Shown here: positions 28,892 through 37,165 of the stretch, one piece after another
Layout of the letters: each line of letters begins with the position of its first letter
Numbering within the stretch: the first letter of the stretch is position 1
Notes under the pieces: model-generated
The model's input: the letters and a program-made list of their open reading frames with translations, nothing else
Database searches by the model: none
Told to the model about the DNA's origin: nothing
Position numbers and translations under genes: made by a program
Assembly (NCBI GenBank): GCA_019638015.1
Contig: JAHBUP010000001.1
Coordinates: 1,458,424 to 1,522,423, forward strand
DNA: 64,000 bases
Direction of reading: 5' to 3'
Source of the DNA: Melioribacteraceae bacterium
Lineage (GTDB): Bacteria > Bacteroidota > Ignavibacteria > Ignavibacteriales > Melioribacteraceae

Positions 28892-29875
28892 ATGGATAAA
28901 ACTCTATTAAATAGTTTGGAAGAAAGTGATATTGAGAAACTAAGGTACTTATTCTCATTATTACCACAGCAACAACAAGCGATAATTCTTAGAATTTTCT
29001 GCGACGAGTACAGTTGCCATATTAAAGAGAATAGGTCCAAAGCATATTATAGTTCTGTACAAATTGCATTAAAGCATTTAGCCAAATTCTTCGGTAAACA
29101 GAAGGTAATACAATCAATCGGGCTGAAAGATATTGAGCAATTTACGACATACATGCAAAAGAAGGCCCCAAAAGGTTACCGCGTTTATTTTAGAACACTC
29201 AAAGCAGCATTTAATAAAGCTAAGGACTGGGGATATGTAAACGAAAATTACTTTCTCAAAGTCAAACTACCTAAGAAACAGAAAATCAATCCGGCCTTTA
29301 TCGATTCAAAGCAACTAGAAAAAATCTGCCTTAAAATTGATTCTGAAACCGTTAGAGATATAACCATCCTTGCATTTTGTACCGGAATGCGGTTAAGCGA
29401 ATTGGTCAATTTAAGGTGGAATAATGTCAGTATGGTAGATAAAATAATAACCGTAGGCGACGAGGAATTCACTACAAAAGGTCGTAATCAGAGATACATC
29501 CCGATTAGTGATGAAGCATTCGTAGTCTTATCGAGGCTATCTGATGAAAAAAAGGTGGTTGAGAATAAACGAAAATATGTTTTCTGTAAAGCAGGCGGAT
29601 TTCCGTATACAGGGGATTTTATCTCCAAGAAGTTCAAGGCTGCTTGCAAGGAAGCATCTATAGAGAATTCGATTCACTTTCATTCGTTGAGACATTCATT
29701 TGCGTCCAACTTGGCGCAGAGAGGAGTCTCGCTATATATAATAAAGGAATTACTTGGGCATTCTTCGATTTCAACGACCGAAATTTATTCACACCTAAAT
29801 ATTAATTCCCTAAAAGAAGCAATTAAAGTTTTCGATGCACAAGTTTCAACTGAAAATGAACAATCAATAATATGA
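28892..29875 (+). CDS. Tyrosine recombinase / integrase
   Basis: This 327-residue protein has an N-terminal SAM-like core-binding domain (about residues 40-120) and a catalytic domain with the R-H-R-H-Y set. The Arg is in CTGMRLSEL, HSLRHSFA supplies His and Arg, LLGHSS supplies the second His, and the Tyr is in TEIYSHLN. It lacks the extra segment that marks integron integrases, so I read it as a genomic-island or phage-type integrase serving the element at 27.3-34.1 kb. tRNA-Gln lies 1.7 kb upstream. Confidence 0.92.
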   Translation: MDKTLLNSLEESDIEKLRYLFSLLPQQQQAIILRIFCDEYSCHIKENRSKAYYSSVQIALKHLAKFFGKQKVIQSIGLKDIEQFTTYMQKKAPKGYRVYFRTLKAAFNKAKDWGYVNENYFLKVKLPKKQKINPAFIDSKQLEKICLKIDSETVRDITILAFCTGMRLSELVNLRWNNVSMVDKIITVGDEEFTTKGRNQRYIPISDEAFVVLSRLSDEKKVVENKRKYVFCKAGGFPYTGDFISKKFKAACKEASIENSIHFHSLRHSFASNLAQRGVSLYIIKELLGHSSISTTEIYSHLNINSLKEAIKVFDAQVSTENEQSII

Positions 29876-29949
29876 CAAACTAATTTGCGCTCAACGTGAG
29901 GTATATGAGCGCATCAATTTTTGCGGCAACGTCCGTATGGAGAAGTAAA

Positions 29950-32223
29950 ATGAATCTTTTGGAAACAGCTAAAGACTACCATCATCAATTTGGTTTTAAC
30001 CTAATTCCATTCGTCAATAAGATGCCTAAAGATGGATGGAAGGATTGGCAGGAGCAAGAAATGTCAATTCAGGATATTGAAAAACTAAATTGGAATTCCG
30101 ATACAAGCGGTTTAGGAGCCGTCTGTGGGATAGGGGACTTAAGGTGTTTCGACTTTGATGATGTTGCTGAAGATGACGTAGTGAAAAATTTCATGCTTAA
30201 ATTGGGATTACCTCATGATTATCCTTGGCTTGTAAAAACTGGAAGTGGGAAAGGGTTTCACCTATGGTTTTATTGCGCTAACGCTCCATCTTTGTTTGGT
30301 GAGTTGGGTGGGGAGAAAGGATGTTATGTCTTTAAACCAAAGATATCGCATCAGTTCAAGCAAATCGAACTTCGATGGAAAAAAAGTTTGACTATACTGC
30401 CCCCTTCAAAACATGCAAGTGGTAATTCCTATCAATTCTGCAATATGAATGCAAATATTCCCGAGACGCCTCCGGTAGTGATCGGCGTGGAGCAAATTAT
30501 CAAAGCCTTGAATGAATTTTGCATCGTTGAACCTAAGGTGAAGCAAGAGAAGCCAACCAATAAAAGTAACCGTTCATTCAATAAATCGCATCTAGGGGAA
30601 GCCTCTGATTTTTTAAGACACAAAATTAATAATTATGATGAATTCCTGAGAATCGGATTTGCCTTAGCTTCCTTGGGGGAAGAGGGCAGAAGTTATTTCT
30701 TAAGAATTTGTAAAGATAATCCCAACTATCCCGACGAATCATTAGCGAGTTTGAATAAAAAGTTTGATGGATTCATTAACGGTTACAGCGGTGAAATTAC
30801 CTTGGGGACATTCTATGAAATTGCTAAAAATTATGGTTTCAAACCGCCTCAAATAAATTTTTGGACATTTAATTCTAAAGGAGTGATGATTATTGAGAAA
30901 GCGAAATTCATTGAATATCTCCAAGATGAGGGATATGGTAAGTTGATTTTGGGAAGCAGCTACATTTTTGTTGAGGTCAAAAATAATATTGTTAAAGAAG
31001 TAACCCCGGTTTCAATAAAAGACCATGTCTTCAAAGGTATTGAAGAGCTGAGTGATGAAAGTATTAAAAGTTCTGTTAAGGAATGCTTAATACGTAACGT
31101 TAATTTTTTGTTTAGTAAGGGTGTATTGGAATGTCTTGCAACACTCGAGCTGGACTTCTTGAAGGATCGTAAGGAGAAGGCATATTTCTTCTTTAATAAT
31201 GTGGTTCTTGAAGTAAGCGCTGAAGGTATCAAGATCTGGAGATATGAAGAGCTGAAAGGTTGTATATGGGAGAAGCACATTATCCAGCGTGATTTTGAGC
31301 AGTCTGATATTGAGAGTACTTTTCAAAAGTTTATTGAGAATATCTGTAAGAATGATTTGAGTAGAATCGCAGCCCTTCGTTCGGCAATTGGTTATCTGTT
31401 GCATGCTTACAAAGATCCGACCCGCACTAAAGCAATTATTTTTACCGATGAGAAATTAAGTGATAGCGCTTACGGTAGATCTGGAAAGGGGGTTGTAGCT
31501 AAAGCAATTAATCAACTAAGAGTGATGATAAAGTTTGACGGAAAGAACTTTAATTTCGATAAGAGTTTTGCATATCAGTCAGTAAACCTGGATACACAGA
31601 TCATGTTCTTTGATGACGTGCAAAAGAAGTTCGATTTCGAAAAACTGTTCTCAGTGATAACTGAGGGAATAACAGTTGAAAAGAAGCAGAGGGATGAATT
31701 TAGAATTCCATTCGAGGAGAGTCCGAAACCATTAATTACAACAAATTATTCTATTTCAGGGCACAATGATTCTTCTAAGGCGCGTCAGTTTGTCATTGAA
31801 TTCTCTGACTATTACAATAAAAAACATACGCCAGTGGATGATTTTGGGAAAAAGTTTTTCATAGAGTGGAATGAAGAAGAGTGGATCTCTTTCTATAACT
31901 TAATGATTGAGTGTTGCCGGTTCTATTTGGAAAAAGGATTGGTCGAATACGAATATGTCAACCTTCAGAAGAAGAAATTAATTGATGCCACTTCACCTGA
32001 ATTTGAAGAATTCCTCCCGGAAATTCCATTAGGGGTAGAGACAGACAAGAAAGAATTATTCGAAAAATTTAAAAATCAGAATGAGGAAGTAAAATTTTTG
32101 ACACAACATAAATTTACCAGGTGGCTTAAAATATATGCAGATCTATATGAACTAAGTTATTCTGAACGCAAATCGGGGGATACTAGGCTCATGATTTTAA
32201 CAAAACAGGTATCTAAAGGATGA
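29950..32223 (+). CDS. Primase-polymerase with C-terminal SF3/D5-type helicase
   Basis: The protein is about 757 residues. The N-terminal archaeo-eukaryotic primase domain shows CFDFDDV (metal-binding Asp pair), TGSGKGFHLWF and a later LPPSKHASG. A PriCT-like linker follows around residues 225-285 (LRIGFALASLGEEGRSYF). The helicase domain has Walker A GRSGKGV near residue 515, Walker B IMFFDDV and sensor TTNYS. It should prime and unwind DNA for replication of the excised element. The frame is open to a GTG at 29896, but the ATG at 29950 has a GGAG ribosome-binding site and starts at the domain. A C-terminal winged helix may follow the helicase. Confidence 0.88.
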   Translation: MNLLETAKDYHHQFGFNLIPFVNKMPKDGWKDWQEQEMSIQDIEKLNWNSDTSGLGAVCGIGDLRCFDFDDVAEDDVVKNFMLKLGLPHDYPWLVKTGSGKGFHLWFYCANAPSLFGELGGEKGCYVFKPKISHQFKQIELRWKKSLTILPPSKHASGNSYQFCNMNANIPETPPVVIGVEQIIKALNEFCIVEPKVKQEKPTNKSNRSFNKSHLGEASDFLRHKINNYDEFLRIGFALASLGEEGRSYFLRICKDNPNYPDESLASLNKKFDGFINGYSGEITLGTFYEIAKNYGFKPPQINFWTFNSKGVMIIEKAKFIEYLQDEGYGKLILGSSYIFVEVKNNIVKEVTPVSIKDHVFKGIEELSDESIKSSVKECLIRNVNFLFSKGVLECLATLELDFLKDRKEKAYFFFNNVVLEVSAEGIKIWRYEELKGCIWEKHIIQRDFEQSDIESTFQKFIENICKNDLSRIAALRSAIGYLLHAYKDPTRTKAIIFTDEKLSDSAYGRSGKGVVAKAINQLRVMIKFDGKNFNFDKSFAYQSVNLDTQIMFFDDVQKKFDFEKLFSVITEGITVEKKQRDEFRIPFEESPKPLITTNYSISGHNDSSKARQFVIEFSDYYNKKHTPVDDFGKKFFIEWNEEEWISFYNLMIECCRFYLEKGLVEYEYVNLQKKKLIDATSPEFEEFLPEIPLGVETDKKELFEKFKNQNEEVKFLTQHKFTRWLKIYADLYELSYSERKSGDTRLMILTKQVSKG

Positions 32224-32490
32224 ATCCTAAGCCGGATGGACAATTTGACTACAAATATTTTGGAAGAAATTGTCCACTCAATATGCGGTTCTTATTCAGC
32301 TTTAAGCGGTTTTATCCCATTTGGACGTTTGGACAATTTATTTTGTAATTAAGATGAAAAAGAAGTTATAAGTAAGTGAGAATATAAGTTCGAATAAAAT
32401 TTGTCCAATTGTCCCACTAGAAAATATAAGAGATTGTCAAAAATCAGATAACTATAATAAACTTTATCCATCAATAAAAAGGAGTTAGAT

Positions 32491-32748
32491 ATGAGAGGCG
32501 GTAGAAGAGCCGGCGCAGGAAGAAAGCCATATACACAAAATCCCAAAAATATTAGAAGACTTTATAGGTTTAGCGAGCAAGATGTTCAAAAAATTTTAGC
32601 TGCTGTCCGGATGTTAAATGAAAAAGGGGTGAAAATCTGCGAAGCTGAGTTAGTCCGCAATTCAGTTTTAGATTTTGTAGACCAAAAATTGAAAGAACTT
32701 GCACCGATGCCTAATAATTCGGGAAGTGATTCTCACGCAATTCTTTAG
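32491..32748 (+). CDS. Small basic DNA-binding protein (ribbon-helix-helix/MobC-like)
   Basis: This 85-residue protein has a Gly/Arg-rich start (RGGRRAGAGRKPY) like an AT-hook. A helical part follows (SEQDVQKILAAVRMLNEKG, then AELVRNSVLDFV) with the look of a ribbon-helix-helix protein. A clean AAAAGGAG site precedes the ATG. Such genes often encode plasmid copy-control, MobC or excision factors. The 267-nt gap upstream has no gene. Confidence 0.6.
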   Translation: MRGGRRAGAGRKPYTQNPKNIRRLYRFSEQDVQKILAAVRMLNEKGVKICEAELVRNSVLDFVDQKLKELAPMPNNSGSDSHAIL

Positions 32749-32782
32749 AATAGTTTTTGCTTATTTGCCATATCTGTATTAA

Positions 32783-32811
32783 TTTGCAATTCGCGATTCG
32801 CGAATTGCAAA
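32783..32811. promoter_or_regulatory. Perfect 29-bp palindrome, operator of the toxin-antitoxin pair
   Basis: Two 14-nt arms (TTTGCAATTCGCGA and its exact complement) flank one central base. The palindrome ends 14 nt before the start codon of the winged-helix gene. A perfect palindrome at this place is what an autoregulating antitoxin would bind; alternatively it is a very stable RNA hairpin covering the leader. Confidence 0.75.
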
Positions 32812-32825
32812 TAGTTTGGTGAGAA

Positions 32826-33335
32826 ATGAAAAAACATAGCGGGATGCGTCCTCAGGACATAGTTATTTTATTGAAAATTGCTTCAATTAAGGAGGGCTGG
32901 ATATCCAAGGATATTTCATTAGCTCTTAAAATTAGTGGAAGCGAAGTTAGTGAGTCGATTAATCGATCTTCAATTGCAGGATTGCTAAGTTTTGATAAAA
33001 GAACACTAATGAAAGAGTCCTTACTTGAATTTATTGAGTTCGGTATAAAATATGTTTTTCCTCAAAAACCGGGCGCAATGGTGAGAGGTATTCCGACAGC
33101 GGTTTCTGCTGAACCCTTAAAACTAATATTACATTCAGAGGAAACTTACGTTTGGCCATATGGTCATGGTGAAGTTAGAGGGCAATCCATTGAGCCATTG
33201 TATAAAACTGTCCCGGAGATTGCCACAAGAGATAAAAGTTTATATGAATTATTAGCGCTAACCGATGGGGTAAGGATTGGCAAGGTCAGAGAGCATAAAA
33301 TAGCTATGGATGAATTGAGGAAAAGAATCTTATGA
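32826..33335 (+). CDS. Winged-helix protein, probable antitoxin of an AbiE-like pair
   Basis: This 169-residue protein has an N-terminal helix-turn-helix (PQDIVILLKIASIKEGWISKD, then ISGSEVSESINRSSIAGLL) and a C-terminal region rich in charged helices. It overlaps the downstream nucleotidyltransferase gene by 4 nt, the usual arrangement of AbiEi/AbiEii-like pairs in which the HTH protein neutralises the toxin and represses the operon. The palindrome just upstream fits that role. The antitoxin assignment rests on context. Confidence 0.65.
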   Translation: MKKHSGMRPQDIVILLKIASIKEGWISKDISLALKISGSEVSESINRSSIAGLLSFDKRTLMKESLLEFIEFGIKYVFPQKPGAMVRGIPTAVSAEPLKLILHSEETYVWPYGHGEVRGQSIEPLYKTVPEIATRDKSLYELLALTDGVRIGKVREHKIAMDELRKRIL

Positions 33336-34024
33336 AACCAGAAAAGTTAAGTACGAACAAGAGTCTAATTAAGAAAGTTGCTTTTGCGCTAGGTGAGTTA
33401 AACGAACATGTTGTTTTCGTTGGAGGATCAGTTGCAAGCCTATATGCAGATGATCCGGCAGCTGAAGATGTACGCCCAACAAAAGATGTGGACATTTTTC
33501 TTGAGATCGCCTCCTATGGTAAACTAATAAAGTTACAAGAGAAATTAGCTACTAAGGGATTTTATCCTGCGATTGAAGAGGGGGTGATGTGTAGGTTTAG
33601 ATATGAAGATATTTTGATTGATGTGATGTCGACAGAAGAAGTTGGTTGGGCACCGGCTGACAAATGGTTCGAACCAGGATTAAATTACTTAGAGCAGTAT
33701 TATATTGAAGAAATAGTAATAAAAATATTGCATGTCTCTTATTACCTTGCAACAAAACTAAGTGCCTTCAGGGATAGGAAAGAAGACGCAAGAACAAGCA
33801 GACATTTTGAAGATATTGTTTATGTGCTGGATAACAGAAAAGATATTGTAAATGAAATCATAAATTCACCTGTTGATGTGAAAAATTATTTACAAAATGA
33901 GTTTCAGATTATTTCAGGCCCGAAATATAAAGAAGCGTTTTTAAGCCACCTTTATTACCAAACTCAAATCGAGAGATATGACATAATCAGGGGAAAACTC
34001 ATCCAAATAATTCAGGCGACTTAG
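33332..34024 (+). CDS. Nucleotidyltransferase-fold protein, AbiEii-like toxin candidate
   Basis: This 230-residue protein has the minimal nucleotidyltransferase signature. The GGSVASLYADD segment contains the GS motif, followed by TKDVDIFLE with the DxD metal ligands; a later ILIDVMSTEEV could supply the third acidic residue. AbiEii-type toxins and related enzymes add nucleotides to tRNA or other targets. It is the second gene of the pair and ends the element; the right repeat starts 86 nt later. The specific target is unknown. Confidence 0.75.
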   Translation: MKPEKLSTNKSLIKKVAFALGELNEHVVFVGGSVASLYADDPAAEDVRPTKDVDIFLEIASYGKLIKLQEKLATKGFYPAIEEGVMCRFRYEDILIDVMSTEEVGWAPADKWFEPGLNYLEQYYIEEIVIKILHVSYYLATKLSAFRDRKEDARTSRHFEDIVYVLDNRKDIVNEIINSPVDVKNYLQNEFQIISGPKYKEAFLSHLYYQTQIERYDIIRGKLIQIIQAT

Positions 34025-34109
34025 TATGTTTTTTGCATAAATGACCTTGTCTGTAAAAAAACTTAAATAAGAACCGATTATAAATTAAATGTCAAATTTA
34101 TACTAAAAG

Positions 34110-34131
34110 TGTATGCACTTTTGTATGTACT
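34110..34131 (+). repeat. Right direct repeat of the integrated element (candidate att)
   Basis: It starts TGTATGCACTTTTGTATGTA and continues CT, identical to the left copy except for one C. Just beyond it (34174-34208) is a sequence that resembles part of the tRNA-Gln anticodon arm (ACGTCTGA then TGATCA) inside an AGCAC/GTGCT inverted repeat. Confidence 0.5.
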
Positions 34132-34261
34132 CATGTAAGCACTTTAGAAAAATAGTGCAGATTTCGCATAGATTTGCAGCACACGTCTGATTTATGATCA
34201 AGCGTGCTGACATGCCAAAATAGTGATCCAATTATGGAATTATGATTCGGGAGATTTTTAG

Positions 34262-34477
34262 GTGCGTCCGCAAAATCACGCCATTATTCGGGCAGTGCGG
34301 CAGATATACGCACCTTCAACATTCCCGATCAGCAAGCAGAAAAAACTCCCCGAAGAAATTAAGACCTCACTCAGTGCTCATTATGATATTGATGATGATA
34401 CAACCCATTTTCACATTGAGTACCAGCCTATTGACTTCCAACAGCATAAGCTCAAAAATTCTATTGATAATCACTAA
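34262..34477 (+). pseudogene. Truncated and frameshifted M15-like peptidase gene (module copy A)
   Basis: The 3' half of the peptidase gene seen intact at 52523 is recognisable, but its 5' part is missing and the A-run near 34338 is one base shorter than in copy B. In one frame HYSGSAADIRTFNIPDQ appears (the family's SLHYxGxAxDLRT zinc motif); after the frameshift the other frame gives the THFHIEYQP motif and the common end FQQHKLKNSIDNH. It is probably not translated to an active enzyme. A copy of the conserved promoter-like element follows. Confidence 0.75.
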
Positions 34478-34690
34478 AATAACTTGACTTAAATATCTCA
34501 TTAAACTAATTTGAGTTAAAATAATGAGGGCTTGAGGGTTAGTTTGGGGTACCGTCTGGGCATTTTATTCTCTTGAGTTCATATCATTTAATTAAAACAC
34601 TGTTATTTAAACTAAATCAAAACCTTTTTCTTGATATGATTCCAAAATGATTTATATCAAGAGTTAAGGCGGGTAATTAATAGCTAATTG
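34266..34690 (+). repeat. Repeat module copy A (M15 gene end plus non-coding leader)
   Basis: About 425 nt nearly identical to 41535-41965 (copy B) over the gene end and about 200 nt of non-coding DNA, and partly identical to 52640-52920 (copy C). Features shared by A and B include CTCATTA/TAATGAG arms and a stem based on CTTGATAT...ATATCAAG about 50 nt before the next gene. Confidence 0.8.
34484..34512 (+). promoter_or_regulatory. Conserved promoter-like element, copy A
   Basis: TTGACT, 17 nt, TAATTT. The same boxes and spacing occur in all three module copies and point towards the next cargo gene (34703). This is the spacing of a housekeeping promoter; transcription is inferred. Confidence 0.5.
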
Positions 34691-34702
34691 TAGGTGAATC
34701 TT

Positions 34703-35293
34703 ATGAGGTTAGACAAATTCTTAATTCATAATTGGCCACCTTTAATAGATGGTAAACTTGTAAGAAGTCCGAATAGCGATAGAATCAGTAATTATTTTAC
34801 TCAATACTTGCAGTATCAACTGCAAAAATATTTATCTAAGAATAAAGATTACTATTTACTACAAGAAGTTGAGTGCAAAGACCACCATCACAAACTTGAT
34901 TACTTTATAGGTAAGAAGGATGTTAAAAAATATTTTGAGGGGGTAGACCCACGATATTTAAGATGGGTTGCGTTAATTGAATCTCAGTGGGGTAACAGTA
35001 ATAATAAAAGTGTTCAAGATTACCTCAATCGAGATTTTCCAAAATTAACTGAATACAAAACACAATATAAAGATCAAATAAAAATTATTTTGCTTGATAT
35101 GACTGGTCATCAAGGAGATTGGAAAACGAATCACAATAATTTCATAATTAGATTGAGAGAAATCGCAAAAAAAGATCCCAACAGTCATTATACAATTATT
35201 ATGACAACCAGAGTCAAAACAAAAAAAATCATAGGATATACTATTGTTGAAAATTGGAAAACAAAACATTTTGAACCAATAAACTACAACTAA
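34703..35293 (+). CDS. Uncharacterised cassette protein, possible nuclease fold
   Basis: The protein is about 196 residues and of unknown family. The order LDYFIGKKD, then LRWVALIESQWGN, then KIILLDMTG is reminiscent of PD-(D/E)xK proteins (Asp, then a hydrophobic strand with ExQ), but this is weak. A GTG at 34694 is an alternative start. The stop codon lies inside the AACTAAC box of the following attC-like site, which is common for integron cassette genes. Confidence 0.6.
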   Translation: MRLDKFLIHNWPPLIDGKLVRSPNSDRISNYFTQYLQYQLQKYLSKNKDYYLLQEVECKDHHHKLDYFIGKKDVKKYFEGVDPRYLRWVALIESQWGNSNNKSVQDYLNRDFPKLTEYKTQYKDQIKIILLDMTGHQGDWKTNHNNFIIRLREIAKKDPNSHYTIIMTTRVKTKKIIGYTIVENWKTKHFEPINYN

Positions 35294-35451
35294 CTAGCGT
35301 CTTAAGCGGAACGCTGTATTCGGTCGTAGTATTTGTAGTTTGTCATTGTTGTGAAAGTTAAAAAAAGTGAGTATCAAGTAACATTAACAATAAGTCGCTG
35401 TATTTGAAGCGTAAACCTTGTGGCGTCCGGTGAGATGCAAGAGCGTTAGCT
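35284..35451 (+). repeat. attC-like recombination site 1
   Basis: The left end CTAACTAGCGTCTTAAGC followed by GGAACGC, and the right end GGCGTCCGG...AGAGCGTTAGCT, are complementary with unpaired bases (GCgTCTT/GC-TCTT, CGGaACGC/CGG-ACGC). The site begins with an AACTAAC box and ends with GTTAGCT, near the RYYYAAC/GTTRRRY consensus. It is longer (168 nt) than most classical attC sites. Confidence 0.7.
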
Positions 35452-35475
35452 GTAAAATAAAAGGAGATATTTTTT

Positions 35476-36435
35476 ATGTATGGTTATGATTCTCTGAAAC
35501 CTCAAATCATTCTCTCAGATAATGAGGTTGAATGTCCTGTTAAAGATTGCAATAAAAAGGTTCAACGTCAAAGAAAAGTTTTCAAAAAAGCGTCTCAGTT
35601 TAAATGCCCAATCCATCAAATCTATATTTCACCATCAACTTTTGAATACGAGAGTGAACAACATAATATTCTTTGGACTGATGAAAGTGATAGAAAATAT
35701 CTTGAAGAAATAAAAACCGTAAAACGTGAAAGTAGGATTGCTCGTGAAAACAGCGAGGATGCGGTTTCTTTTAATGTGTTTCGCTATTTACAAAGAAATA
35801 ATTTATTGGATTTATTTCTTAGCACCTTTAGCAAGGTGAAAGTTTCTAATTCAGAATTAATACTATGGAGTTATTCAGAAAAAGAGCGAGGAACTTATTC
35901 CCTTTTAAATTCAGCAAGAACTGAATTTGGGGAAGCAATAAATCGTGGTTCAGAACCTGATATAATTATTCAAACAGACACTACTTTATTCTTTATCGAA
36001 GCAAAAGTATTAGCATTCAATGAGACAAAACCAAGTGCCCCAGATAACACAAAGAAGTATTTAACAGGTGGCAATAATTGGTTTAAAAAAGTCTTTAGCA
36101 GTGATTATAGCTCCATTGCAATTGAACAAGAAAAATACGAGTTACTTAGATTTTGGTTACTTGGAACTTGGATGTCATATAGAATTGGATTGAAGTTTTC
36201 ACTGATAAGTTTGGTATTAGGTAATCGTGAATTGGAAATTGAGGAAGTTTTTGACAAGATGATTGTAGAAGATAAAGAAAAACAATTCGATAGAATATCT
36301 TGGGAAGATATTTATCACTTCATTGTTACGAATAAAATTGAGTCTAATGATTATAAAATAATTATAGATTATTACAAAAATAAATGCCTTGGTTACAATA
36401 GTAGCCAATCTTTAATCAAAGCCTTTTCTATTTAA
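35476..36435 (+). CDS. Zinc-finger plus PD-(D/E)xK nuclease-like protein
   Basis: This 319-residue protein has an N-terminal Cys-rich finger (ECPVKDCNKK and KCPIHQ). The later RTEFGEAINRGSEPDIIIQT followed by LFFIEAKV is a textbook PD-(D/E)xK arrangement (Glu in the first helix, PD, then ExK). The fold is found in restriction-type and defence nucleases. A strong AGGAG site precedes the ATG and the first attC-like site ends 25 nt upstream, so it opens a cassette. Two membrane-protein genes follow within the same cassette. Confidence 0.75.
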   Translation: MYGYDSLKPQIILSDNEVECPVKDCNKKVQRQRKVFKKASQFKCPIHQIYISPSTFEYESEQHNILWTDESDRKYLEEIKTVKRESRIARENSEDAVSFNVFRYLQRNNLLDLFLSTFSKVKVSNSELILWSYSEKERGTYSLLNSARTEFGEAINRGSEPDIIIQTDTTLFFIEAKVLAFNETKPSAPDNTKKYLTGGNNWFKKVFSSDYSSIAIEQEKYELLRFWLLGTWMSYRIGLKFSLISLVLGNRELEIEEVFDKMIVEDKEKQFDRISWEDIYHFIVTNKIESNDYKIIIDYYKNKCLGYNSSQSLIKAFSI

Positions 36436-36448
36436 TGGAGAAAATAAT

Positions 36449-37162
36449 ATGAAACTGTTTTCTGATTATGATGATAAACTGGAGAAGAACTTATCGTTAA
36501 TATTTGGTGCTGTCGGTATTTTAGCAATAGCGATTAATTTGTTTCTGAAAGGATTTGAAATGCTAAATATTCTGGACGCTGTAAAAGATATTGTTGGTTT
36601 AGCTGTGGTCATAGGTGTTTTTCTCATTATGTCTTTTAAGAAAAATTCGGACAAATCATTTAAGGATATTGGTAAAGATGCATTAAGAAAATTATCATCT
36701 GAATACCCACAAATTTTAATGGGGCCACGACTAAATCGTGATAAGAGCGAAGACACAGAGGAAAATTCATCAAAAGCTCTTGAATACTTATTCGTAATGA
36801 AGAATGACCCAAAATCCAAGAAAAGAGCTAAACTTATTCCGGTTGATTATCTTGAAGATGGTGAGCTATATATTTATGTACAAAAAGGAACTGTTGCACA
36901 CGGTTTACATTACGGCGAGGGAAAAGTTGCTGACGAAGACATAAAAACCATTCAAAATTCAGTTAAAGAAAAAGTGAACGCATATGTTGAGAATAATTAC
37001 AGAGGCTTTTTTATAATATCTGAAGAAGAGATGAAAAAGGATAAAAACTTAGTATTGGCTATCGACTTTGATGAAAACAAACTTGGTAAGAAAAAATATT
37101 ATAACGCGATTTATAATTGCGCGAAAATAGCGGTAGAAAGCCTTCTAAAATATAGGAAATAA
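36449..37162 (+). CDS. Two-TM membrane protein with cytoplasmic domain
   Basis: This 237-residue protein has two N-terminal membrane helices (LIFGAVGILAIAINLFLKGF and KDIVGLAVVIGVFLIMSF) and a soluble C-terminal domain of about 170 residues (AKLIPVDYLEDGELYIYV, RGFFIISEEEM). I do not recognise the family. It starts 13 nt after the nuclease gene and no recombination site lies between them, so it belongs to the same cassette. It may anchor the nuclease or form its partner. Confidence 0.6.
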   Translation: MKLFSDYDDKLEKNLSLIFGAVGILAIAINLFLKGFEMLNILDAVKDIVGLAVVIGVFLIMSFKKNSDKSFKDIGKDALRKLSSEYPQILMGPRLNRDKSEDTEENSSKALEYLFVMKNDPKSKKRAKLIPVDYLEDGELYIYVQKGTVAHGLHYGEGKVADEDIKTIQNSVKEKVNAYVENNYRGFFIISEEEMKKDKNLVLAIDFDENKLGKKKYYNAIYNCAKIAVESLLKYRK

Positions 37163-37165
37163 GCA

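Larger units (their letters stand above)
27306..34131. mobile_element. Small tRNA-Gln-adjacent integrated element (integrase, primase-helicase, toxin pair)
   Basis: A 6.8-kb block begins about 80 nt downstream of tRNA-Gln and is bounded by a 22-bp direct repeat with one mismatch at 27306 and 34110. Inside, all on the plus strand, are an unknown helical protein, three iterons, a tyrosine recombinase, a primase-polymerase/SF3-type helicase, a small basic protein and a nucleotidyltransferase toxin pair. This gene set is typical of satellite phages or small integrative plasmids, because it has its own integration and replication functions but no capsid or conjugation genes. The exact borders are inferred from the repeat. 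Confidence 0.6.

Noticed and set aside
28892..29875. The tyrosine recombinase as the integron integrase
   Set aside because: It lacks the additional segment found near patch III in IntI proteins and sits in the tRNA-adjacent element, 5 kb from the first attC-like site.
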